64,000 nt of DNA. Source: Antedon mediterranea. Its lineage: Eukaryota; Echinodermata; Crinoidea; Comatulida; Antedonidae. Every line of letters starts with the position of its first letter. Position 1 is the first letter of the stretch. The notes under the pieces are model-generated. The model did no database searches. It had not been told where the DNA came from and saw only the letters and a program-made list of their open reading frames with translations. Below are positions 39,349 to 49,131 of the stretch, one piece after another. The stretch spans positions 23,912,365 through 23,976,364 of the forward strand of contig NC_092678.1 of NCBI RefSeq assembly GCF_964355755.1, read 5' to 3'. The translations under genes and the position numbers were made by a program.

Positions 39349-42024
39349 TTACCTAGAAAAACAAAAACAAATTATGTGACATTAAAATGGCATATTCAAC
39401 AAAAACATTTAATCATTTACAATAAATACAAAACATAAACAGATAAGTTATTCTAATTAATGACTACAAAACATATTACTCAATAGGATCATAATGTATT
39501 TGCACAAGCTTATACCTAAACAAATAGGCTTAAAAGAATAGAAGTGTTTACCTTCCTCATCCACCACCTGCTGGAGGCGGTGCACTTGGCCCTGACTGTC
39601 TTCCTCCAAATCCTCCCATCCTTCTGCGTGGACCTCTAGGAGGTGGGCCTGGTGGTCTAAAAAGTAGAAAATTAAGTATGTGAGTACTGTAGATAGATAC
39701 AGTACTGGCCATTTTTCAAGGCATTTTATTCTCATGATGAAGAGATAAAATTTACATAATATACAAATAATGAATGTTTATGAGTGCAATGGTACAAATA
39801 ATGGCACGAGGTGAATGATGAAAGGTTATATCAACGAGGCAAAGCCGAGTTGATATAACCTTTCATCATTCACCAAGTGCCATTATTTGTACCATTACAC
39901 GAATACAAAACATTCATTATTTGTTTTATATAACATCTAAATAAAAAAAAAAAAGAAAAAAAAAAAGTACTATTTAACGATCGTTGAATAGTGCGTACTA
40001 TTGCACGCCATGTGACCCACATTCGTCCAATCAAATGACAGGAATTTATTTAGGTGTTATATAATATATAATATACGTTGTACAATAGCACTGATTAATG
40101 ATGACAATGACGTTATGTTGTAACAAATTTGGTGTCAAAAGGTTTCGTTCATTATTCAGATATTCAAACACATTTAAGAATACTTTTGAAGAAATTGGTG
40201 GAATTTAATAATTTAAACCCATTCCTTTTAGACGACTAAACTGACAGTCAAAACACCAGACCACTGAGATTGCACAGATGACTAGATGCAAGGAAGTAGC
40301 AGGTACTTTGCTAGACAAAGTTGGTGAACAAAGTTAATTACAAAATTAAATTAGATTACAACTTACCCACGTCCACTATTACTGACTCTATAATCTGAAG
40401 TGTATCCAGTTCCTTTACTTGTTAAACCAGGCTGCAATACAAAACAGGTATTATTATTACTGTACACTACACACGATAGCCGTTCAGCAGACTGGCACGC
40501 TAGCTATTCAGCAGACTGGCTCTAGCCATTCGGCAAACTGGCACGATAGATATTCGGCAGACTGGCACGCTAGCTATTCAGCAGACTGGCTCTAGCCATT
40601 CGGCAGACTGGCACGATAGATATTCAGCAGACTGGCTCTAGCCATTCGGCAGACTGGCACGATAGATATTCAGCAGACTGGCTCTAGCCATTCGGCAGAC
40701 TGGCACGATAGATATTCAGCAGACTGGCTCTAGCCATTCGGCAGACTGGCACGATAGATATTCAGCAGACTGGCATGCTAGCTATTTGGCAGACCGGCAC
40801 GCTAACTTTTCGGTAGACTGGACCGTGAGTGAGGCGCCGGCTGATTAGGACCTACATTTTCACTCGGTAGCAATTTAATTTATGTTTTTAATTACGTCTG
40901 AACAAAACAATATAAAACTCAGCTTTGTCATGTTGTCATACCATTTAAACAGTTTATATTTTATCATTTTTTAATTTGGCTAAAAAATGTGGAAATATTT
41001 GCCTTAGTCCACACAGTGTTTAAAAAAAATAATAATATGATTAGAAAACAGAAAACAAATATATATTGAATGAAAATACTTACAGAAAACATAGTACGAA
41101 AGCTGCGAAAAAAAAAAAAGAGAATGAAAACATATAGCGCAATAATCTATCAGTATCCTACAGCAATAACTCTTCTTTTTTTGTCATATATTATTTTATC
41201 TAATACCTAAATAATTGTCTGTTATTTGATTGGACGATTGTGGGTCACATGGCGTTCAATAGACGGTACAGTAGGCATTTGTGCTATGGTCTTCAGAAAT
41301 AATTTAATTCAGTGAAAGCTGAAAGATTTTATTTTCAATCGACTTCGCTTTGTGAAAATATAACTGTTCATTTTTCACCTCATGAAATTATTGGTACCAT
41401 CACACTCATAAACATTCATTATTTGTATAATAGTTACTTACAATAATGAAAAAAAGTTGACAATTCCCCAAAATAGTTCTGGAATGAATGAAAGTCTCCA
41501 TGGTGACTTTGCGTCCACAACATTGCCTAGAAAAAAGTCATATAGAAGTTGTTAATGTTATGCAAATTAACAGTGCCAGTGGATATGCAAATGTAGACAT
41601 GGTGAGCGAACAGGAGACCGAAGAAGGCGGGCAGTGGTAAGCCGACTAAATTATATAAATATAGCTAATTTTGAATAGGAATTAGGCATACCTAACCAAA
41701 ATATATTGTTTTTCTTTATTAAAATAAGAACAAAAGAATGAAACAACATAGGGACGAAACGACTCTAAGGAACACAATAATAAAAGACGGTGCAATCATG
41801 TCCGGTTGCATACTAGAATTTCCATCGCTTCAGCAAAGTATAATTTTGGCCTAGCTTATTATTACATTAACAAACAATATACATAACTTTACTTATTTTA
41901 TAATGCAAATATGACTTTTATACACCATTATTCTAACAGGAAACTGCATTGGAAGACATAAATAAACAATAAAATTCACATAATATTCGATTTAATTGTG
42001 CTTACCTCCACTCACGTACGACAT
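39349..42024 (-). CDS. SELENOK: Selenoprotein K, complete, UGA-encoded selenocysteine, 98 aa
   Basis: Coding exons on the minus strand are 42024-42006, 41526-41442, 41102-41084, 40431-40367, 39656-39552 and 39352-39349. They total 297 nt in frame with GT-AG joints, if one UGA is read as selenocysteine. The start MSYVSGGNVVDAKSPWRLS matches the family N-terminus, which is followed by the single membrane helix (FWGIVNFFSLFF). A Gly/Pro/Arg-rich cytosolic tail (GPPGPPPRGPRRRMGGFGG) ends GGG-U-GR. The Sec codon is TGA at 39559-39557. The last exon supplies only the final base of the Arg codon plus TAA. SELENOK is a small ER membrane protein; in vertebrates it binds p97/VCP and Derlins in ER-associated degradation and partners DHHC6 in palmitoylation. 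Length is close to the roughly 94 residues of vertebrate members. An annotation that treats TGA as a stop would lose only three residues and mislabel the protein. Confidence 0.95.
39757..40085 (+). mobile_element. Foldback MITE in SELENOK intron 4, copy 1
   Basis: An inner hairpin with arms of about 75 bp centres near 39843: GAATGATGAAAGGTTATATC meets its inverse. The remaining right part contains CATGTGACCCAC and ends near TAGGTGTTATATAATATA. Termini and internal blocks match an inverted copy at about 41165-41432. Confidence 0.7.
40490..40835 (+). repeat. 46-bp minisatellite in SELENOK intron 3
   Basis: The unit consists of two half-units of about 23 bp (ATTCAGCAGACTGGCTCTAG and ATTCGGCAGACTGGCACGAT). 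It repeats about seven times with a period of 46, visible at 40621 and 40667. Confidence 0.9.
41165..41432 (-). mobile_element. Foldback MITE in SELENOK intron 2, copy 2 (opposite orientation)
   Basis: It shares ACAAATAATGAATGTTTATG, GAGGTGAA and the GTGGGTCACATGG block with the element at 39757-40085, but in the reverse direction. The ends are AT-rich. Confidence 0.65.
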
Positions 42025-42696
42025 CTTGACGTTTTCCGTGTTTGTACTACGTTGCATTATTTTTGTTTGTAAATAAAGGACGCCCTCTCTATTGTAACAA
42101 AAAAAAAAATTACTTTGGTATAATACTTTGATATAACTATTTTTGTTTAAATTGTAGGTCATAGTATTTGTTTTTTCCCATATATTCTGTAGTATTATTA
42201 TTCACAAATACTGTATGTTAATTAGAATTATACGATTCATAACATCTTTGTTGTCATTAAAAAGTCAATAATTGCTACGACAAAGAACACCAATTAATTT
42301 CGAATACTAGAGAAAAGTATAACAAAATAATATTAAATATTTAAAATAAAATGCGCGTTTAAATATTGACCTAATTAAAATATATTTTGTATAAATATAT
42401 TGCAAACCAAAAAAATGTTTGGACAGTGCAAATCTAAGCTTCAGCGTTAACTGCGATCTGATTTTATTTGTTCTCATCATAAAGGAAAATGCCATAAAAA
42501 TATTTTATCTGCATTGTTTAGCAAATTGAGGCTTAACAATAAATAAAACGAATAAATTAATAAATTAAATTGTCTTAGCATTATTTATATAATGCAATAA
42601 TATTGCATATTAACAAAACACAAATCAATTGGTGCAGCATATACTGTATTTAGACCTACATTAGATTGTAAGGAGATTGACGACGACGACAACAGC

Positions 42697-45444
42697 ATGG
42701 TTTGCGTGCCTGTGAACAAACTGTTATATGTGGGGATAATTATAGGTACATGTTCATCGTTTACATTTATTTCGATAGGGTTAGAATCATTCTGTGTGTT
42801 TTTGCCTAGACTTCTTGGGTTCGAATCCTCCGACGTGTCTTTAGTGGACGAGTATGACTCGTGGAATACTCGATTGGTTTGGGCGAATGGATTCGCTTAC
42901 TCGTCGTTTAACATATTTGGTAAGAAATGGTTTTTAATAAGTTTATTTGTGCGCATAATACGATAATAATAATAAAGGTTATAACCATGATTAGGAAGAT
43001 AATATTGTGTGCAAAGTATAAAAATAAGAATTATATAGTTTTTAATCAATTCATTTTGCGCAGATAATTTATAACAAATTGCTATAGGAAGATAATATTG
43101 TGTAAAGTATAAAAAGAAAGGATTATGTACTTTTTAATAAATGTATTTGTGTGCAGAATATGATAATAACAAATTGCTATAGGAAGATAATACTGTGTAG
43201 TGTAAAATAGTGTAAAAATAAGAATTATGTAAGCAAAATTGTTGTATTTGAACAGGAATTTTCGCTGGTGCTATTGTAAACCGACTTGGATTTTCGAGAA
43301 CCATGATGGCGAGTGGAATCGTATTATTTTTTGGAATGTTGTTTGTTCTTCTCTCGACTAACATGACGCAGATGTACATAGCTTTAATAGTCGTATTAGG
43401 TGAGAACCAATAACATTTCTTTAAATTTGTTTAAATTATATAACATTTTATTTTAAATCATGACAAATTATCTTAGTTTGTGCGCGCGCGGCGCCAATTG
43501 TATATCTCTGTTGCATCATCGTCGAATTCACGGTAAAGAACATTTCGAATTTTATACCGACAGTATAATCGATACAACCCGAGCGCGGGTAATGGTAACG
43601 TTTGAAAAATGAACACAGTACTGAATGTTTTTAAGTTTTGTAAACCATTTTTCTTTGGACAGGATTTGGTCAAAGTATGTGTGTGAATGCCACTATTGTA
43701 TCACTTGGTTATTTTCATCGGGATCACTACGGTGTTGTATTGGCTATTACTACAGCCGGCCTTCCGTTTGGCAAACTGGCTTCTCCGATATTGACAGAGG
43801 TAGGCCTTGTCACTCATTATTGTCATCATAATTAATCATACAGGCGCCAAATTACACAGACGATCGAGAGGTAACGGTAATACAAATATAGAATCTATGT
43901 TATTCATTATGACCCGCTTACCGTTACCGCTCGTCTGTGTAAATTGTTTTGACACCACTCTTGTCATATCAATAATCACAAATTCATAATCAATGTTGTA
44001 TCACTGATGAATAGGCCTATAAGGTAAAAAGGGGCTAAGCTCCTTTGCTCTACTTGTTTAGTCAAGGAATCGAGCACTTTCGGCGTTCATGAATTGATAC
44101 AGTATTTTTATCATTTTTAGGCATTAATTGAATTATTTGGTGTGCGTGGTGGATATCTTTTGTTGTCTTGTCTAATGATGTTAAATGTATGCTTCGTAGC
44201 CGTATTCTGTGACGTACTCCACAATCGTTTGGAGTCGGCGCGGACATACGTTGGAAGCCTCACTGTGTTTGAAGAGGACGGATTCACAGTAGTGGAAAAG
44301 AGCAAACAAGATATCTCCTGTTCAACTATCTGTATTATTCAGAAACTATCTTCAGCAAGTGAATACACAGAAATGAAGAAAACCACGGGGATGTTTTCGT
44401 TTATCACAGTACTGGCTCTTGGATATGGCGGTTATATTTCAGTTATTCCTTACATTTCTCCTCATGCCAGAAGTTTAGGAATCAACCAGACTGCTGCCGA
44501 GATTGGTTATTATGTCAACGCAATCTCTAGTCTCATTGGTAGAGGACTGCTGATTGCGTGTGACGTCAAAGAACTTGTAACTCCAATGACCATGTTTTTC
44601 ATAGGGTTAAGTACGAACGCGTTTAGTCACATGGTACTCGCTATTACGTATCAGTATGGCTGGTTTCTAGCTGCTGTCATGTTTGATGGTATGTCGTCTG
44701 GATGTATGGTTCCGTACGTTGCTGTCATTCTCAGACAAATATCTGGAACGAAGTTGTTGCCGATGACGTATGGCTGGGTGATGACGTGCTGGGGACTCTT
44801 TTCCTTTGTTCTTGTGTTTTTATATGGTAATTCTTTTTATTTATACATTTTTAAATAAGTGTTATTATTACATTAGGTAATGCGACACGAGACTCGGTCA
44901 TAAATAAAATGACGACGGTTAAGATATGATGACAAAGATTCGATGACGACGACGGCAAGGTAACGACGGCTGTGTGATGACGAAGGTTCGATTACGACGG
45001 TATGGTGACGATGGTTAGGATGATAAAAAATGTTCGATGACGACGACGGTAAGATGACGACGGTTGTTTAATGACGAAGGTTCAATCACGACGGTAAGAT
45101 GATGACGGACAATATGATGACTACCGTATGGTGACGACGATTACCGTATAAATAATGTAAAAAGCAGAAACGATAACACATTAATAAAACGATTCTTCTA
45201 TCGATATTTCTGATGTAAACTATGCTTATTTATTTCAGGTCATTCGTACAGCGTGTTTGGCACGTACCACGAGATGTTCCTTATCTGTTCAGCCTTCCAG
45301 ATCATCGCGTTGTTAGTGATCCTGTGGGCAACGTCACTGTTAGAATTAATGCCTATTTGCCCGTCAAAGGGAATAAATGGATTGCAGCAACCAGATAACT
45401 CAGATATCAAGTCTTTCACAAACCAACGTATTCTTTCGAAATAG
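42697..45444 (+). CDS. SLC16/monocarboxylate-transporter-like MFS protein, 471 aa
   Basis: Exons 42697-42919, 43256-43399, 43663-43799, 44121-44826 and 45239-45444 give 1416 nt with frame kept. The protein has about 12 hydrophobic segments in two halves, separated by a hydrophilic loop around residues 210-255 (ESARTYVGSLTVFEEDGF to EYTEMKK). The segment GFGQSMCVNATIVSLGYFHRDHYGVVLAITTAG corresponds to the MCT TM4-TM5 signature (YF, basic residue, A...AG.P.G). The MCT TM1 signature (D/E-G-G/S-W/F-G/A-W) is not evident, so this is a divergent orphan-like member. Expected role: proton-linked or facilitative transport of small carboxylates or related solutes at the plasma membrane; the substrate cannot be read from sequence. 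AATAAA at 45472 and 45483 gives close poly(A) signals. Confidence 0.85.
42930..43240 (+). repeat. ~105-bp degenerate tandem repeat in SLC16-like intron 1
   Basis: Three diverged units contain TTTTTAATAA...TTTATTTGTG, GATAATAATAA and AGGAAGATAATATTGTG. The first begins about 10 bp after the exon 1 donor at 42920. Confidence 0.7.
43848..43952. repeat. Imperfect foldback in SLC16-like intron 3
   Basis: AATTACACAGACGATCGAG...GGTAACGGTAA on the left pairs with TTACCGTTACC...CTCGTCTGTGTAAATT on the right, with about 40 bp between the arms. It is probably a small MITE. Confidence 0.6.
44895..45145 (+). repeat. Degenerate GACGACGGT-type repeat in SLC16-like intron 4
   Basis: Many interspersed GATGACGACGGT, GATGACGAAGGTTCGAT and AACGACGGT strings occur here. 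They are locally richer in C and G than the rest of the intron. Confidence 0.75.
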
Positions 45445-46240
45445 ATGAGTGAAACAGAAAATAATATTAATAATAAAGTTTGAATAAATGTGTAATATAT
45501 TATGAACACATATGTGTACAATATTGTATGAATGTACATTTTAACTAACATACCATATTTGGGTAAATATTCATGTGAGAATATGACGATAGGCAACAAA
45601 GAAGGGTACTATTTACACAACGGACGTAAAGCCGTTGGTCCCAGTGCAAAAAAAATATTCGGATCGTGTCCCGGTGTGTTGATATATCTGGGCAGGCACT
45701 GACTGCTGGCTGCCGTGGGTACGGAATGACTAAATCCGAATTTCTCAGTTTTTCCCAGTTAATATATATGTTTTTCTTTTTTAGGGGCACCACTATTTTT
45801 GTAAAAGCATTTTTGTTTGTTTTTCCTCCATTATTTCCCAGTCTTTACAATGTTACTCATCTTTATTTTGTCATACGTGCTTGAAATGGAAAAAAAACTC
45901 TGTTCATGAAAGCAATAACAATTACCACTGTACGTAATATAAACAGATGTTACGAATCCGACAAAGATTAAATCCTCAGTTTTTATTGTTCAAAATAATT
46001 TTACTTAACAATAGCTTAATTATTATGTATTATGTGAAAGGAAAAACAGTCGTTTACGCGCACCTGGTTCATCATAATTATGGAGAGATTAAAACAAAAC
46101 TATTACCATATACATTTATCTTACACTATGTAAATTAAATATTCAGTTTAGTTCGGTTTATATCGCAAACAACAAAATACGGTGATGGAAGTAAATTGCA
46201 CACATGCTAATATTAAATAAAGTCATGTTCTTAGAGACAG
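45445..46240. other. Intergenic spacer between two MFS transporter genes
   Basis: It holds the 3' end of the SLC16-like gene (poly(A) signals at 45472 and 45483) and then unremarkable AT-rich sequence. I see no exon. Confidence 0.55.
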
Positions 46241-46645
46241 GAGACCACAATAAAACTCGTGGAACTGTTACAATCTGTTTGGTAGGCAAGTACACCAGTT
46301 ACGTAGCCAAGACTAAGATACTATTTATTTGATACTGTCTTGGAGAAACTCGTGGAAATGTTCACAATCTGGAATTGGTAGGCAAGTACACCAGTTATGT
46401 AGCCAAGACTGCAATGCTATTTATTTGATGTTGTCTTGGAGACCACAATAAAACTCAAGGTACTGGGACCATCTAGAATTGGCAGGCAAGTACACCAGTT
46501 ATGTAGCCAAGACTGCAATACTATTTGTTGATGCTGTCTTGGAGACCACAAGAAAACTCGTGGTACTGGGAAAATCTAGAATTGGTATGCAATGATGTTC
46601 ACCAGTTATAGCCAAGACTAAAATACTATTTATCTGATAACATGT
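46240..46645 (-). repeat. ~115-125-bp tandem repeat covering the 3' end of the SLC18-like gene
   Basis: About four diverged units share GGCAAGTACACCAGTTATGT, AGCCAAGACT and CTATTTATTTGAT...TGTCTTGGAGA. The unit nearest the gene includes its last codons and stop. AATAAA on the minus strand (TTTATT on plus, for example 46324-46329 and 46420-46425) occurs in the outer units. Confidence 0.85.
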
Positions 46646-48003
46646 CTTGTTGATGAACGGGTGTTGTCGTGTACTGTGGGTCATGAGTTGGGCTAATTGA
46701 CAACCGTTCTCGTTCACTGTCCACCTCGATATCGAAGACATACCGATAAATGAATGATAAAGGTGAGGCACACAAACTGACAATCGCCATCGTGAAACCG
46801 AGCCAAAATATACCAGCGTATTCGTAGATGAGAAGAGATATCAATGGTCCAACCGCGAACGGAAGTATCGTAAAGAAGTCGTAAATGGCAAAAATACGGC
46901 CGACATCAAGAGGAAATATCTGACGGGATAAAAACGCCATGACTGAGAATATAAGAAATCGTACTACAGTTGTTGAGAAGCTTAGTAACGATGTTGGAAT
47001 GGCTATTGCCCATTCTGCCGACACCATACATAGTAACATCGAGAAGGCAGCAGTCAGTAGCAAATTAATGAACATAACAAACCACGTTTTATTGTTCATT
47101 TTTTTCATAACAAAAGCACTAAAAATGATTGCAAGTTCAAAACATATCCACTGAGGAAAGTAGATCATTGCTATCTGCCAACTATCCGAGCCAAAATCAC
47201 GTGACATCCAAACCGGTAGAACGGGATCGAGGAACGCTTTTGGGATTACCGCGACGGCCACAAGAATTGCCGAAAAAGTGATGTATGAATTGTTGACTAA
47301 ACCTTTAAATCCTTGTTGAGTGTACGTTGTTGTATTACTACTATCTGCCTCTTTAAGTTTATTTTCACTCACATCCGGGTCAGATATAATCATCCCAGCT
47401 ACAAATATACATAGATTACCAATCAATGTAAACGCTAATATAGAAAATGTTCTCTGTTGACCAAAAAGAGAAACAGCAATGCCACCGTACACAGGACCAA
47501 ACACATCAAACCCGTAAATTAACCATTCTAACGTATAAATATTATTAACAGTCTGAGGTGAATAGTTTGAGCAGGATACCAAGCCTGTTCCGGCAATGAA
47601 TATAAATGACGCACCGACACCGTGGAATATTCTGGCTAAGATAAACAGGTTGATACTGTTAGCAAAAGCAAATGTCAGCGACGTAGCAAAGAGGCATAGT
47701 ATTCCTACTAATATCGGTACATCAAATCCAACACTGTCAACTAGGATCCCAATCATAGGGCTAACAATCAATGTTGTGAGCTGTGATGTTGCGTACAGTA
47801 CACTAATAAAAAGCTCCTCGATCTTCTGCCTCTTCGGTACCCGTATGTAAGCAACTTGTCGTGTTGTCATTGTCCAAGCATTCTGCAATCGGGAACCATT
47901 GAGGTACAAATGACACGATAATTGTCACTAACGTTCGAGAAAGTAAAAGAGCGATTAAAAATCCTGTTATTTTGAGACAGGTACTTGGTTTAGAAATAGC
48001 CAT
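46626..48003 (-). CDS. SLC18/VMAT-like vesicular transporter, intronless, with apparent frameshift after TM1
   Basis: The main frame runs down to the stop at 46628-46626 and encodes about 11 membrane segments with SLC18 landmarks: LFARxxxGxG-like LILARIFHGVGASF, the family-typical PVLPVWM in the middle, and FPLDVGRIFAIYDF near the TM10 region. TM1 (MAISKPSTCLKITGFLIALL...FVPQW) starts at ATG 48003 but lies in a different frame, which ends at 47803. The two frames overlap at about 47803-47936. The shift equals one surplus base, and no plausible intron fits. The first ATG in the main frame (about 47870) would lose TM1. So this is either a sequencing or assembly error, a recent disabling indel, or a shortened protein. 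SLC18 proteins load amines or acetylcholine into vesicles by proton exchange; the substrate here is unknown. The tail is Thr/Gln/Ser-rich. Confidence 0.8.
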
Positions 48004-49130
48004 CACGATCACAAACTGTACTTCGTTGTAAAATCAAAAGTACTGTGGGACACACGGCCTCAAAATGAAAGTTAGACTAACCATTCATTTTCTCAGTTAA
48101 TAATTCACTTACAAATGCGTAATATAGAAGGTTTGAGAGATGTTCAACGAATTCCTTAAAATCAAGTCCATCCAAAATCATTTTTCGATTCAGTAATCAA
48201 TTATCACCGGTGTTTTCATACGTAAACAGGATTTTGTTGTTTTTGTACCTGTTGCTCTTGAACTATGGATACCGCTTTCGGATGACTTGACGTTCGATTC
48301 AAAAGTCCATATGGTTATTAACGATTAAATAACAATAGGATATTGCTATGATTTATGGTGTATCGTTTATCGTCTGTCAATACACCTGTGAGCAATCTGA
48401 TTGGTTGGTTCAACCTCTGCGTCGGACGGTACGGCTAACATTATTGATTTCTGTAAACTGTCGCGTTTAGCTTTACAATAAACACCTCTTTAGAAATATA
48501 AATATTATATTTCTGTCGACTCCCACTTATTTGAGTTCTGTTTAATAAATCTGGTACGTAGGTAGGTTGGTTACCGACGTGTGATTATTTGTCTCTTATC
48601 TCGTGTACAGACAAACTGATAAGAAGACGGACGTAGGCGGTATGACCTCATATAACATGTATTTACATTACATAACAGGATTGATACAATCAAAAAAACA
48701 CAATATAATAAATATATATTAAAATTTACATATACAGTATAATAAAAATTAAATGCAAATATATACAACAGTCGCTAGTAACCAAATTGCATAAAAACAG
48801 TACAAAAAGGCTGTTGAGTAAAATATCACCAACAGACAATTACTGTTACATTGATATTAATATTGTAATAGTCTCAAACAACAAATAAAACCAAGTTTAA
48901 AACAAAATTCAAAAGCTATTTTTATTGGGATTTCAAAATTATAAAAGAACAATTTAAAAAATAAATAATTGCACATTTTTTTGCACTAAAAAAAAGCAAC
49001 AAATTGCTTAAATCATGAAAACAATGAATAATTCTTTTTGGAAGACAAACATAGGCCTACGTATGATTCGAACCCAGACCTCTGGAATGGCAGGCAACAA
49101 GAATCTGGTCGGCACACTCTTCTTCTTATT
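48004..49130. other. AT-rich intergenic region
   Basis: It should contain the promoter of the SLC18-like gene (minus) and the 3' flank of the coiled-coil gene (minus). No exon, hairpin or repeat array of note is seen, apart from a box-B-like string at 49065-49075. Confidence 0.55.
49040..49115 (-). mobile_element. Box-B-like SINE fragment at the 3' end of the coiled-coil gene
   Basis: The minus strand carries GGGTTCGAATC (49075-49065) after a tRNA-like stretch. It lies just past the stop codon at 49134-49132, so it would be in the 3' UTR. The A box is not convincing. Confidence 0.35.
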
Positions 49131-49131
49131 C

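Noticed and set aside
39457-39735. 92-codon minus-strand frame
   Set aside because: It overlaps SELENOK exon 5 in the wrong frame. The correct reading needs UGA recoding and splicing.
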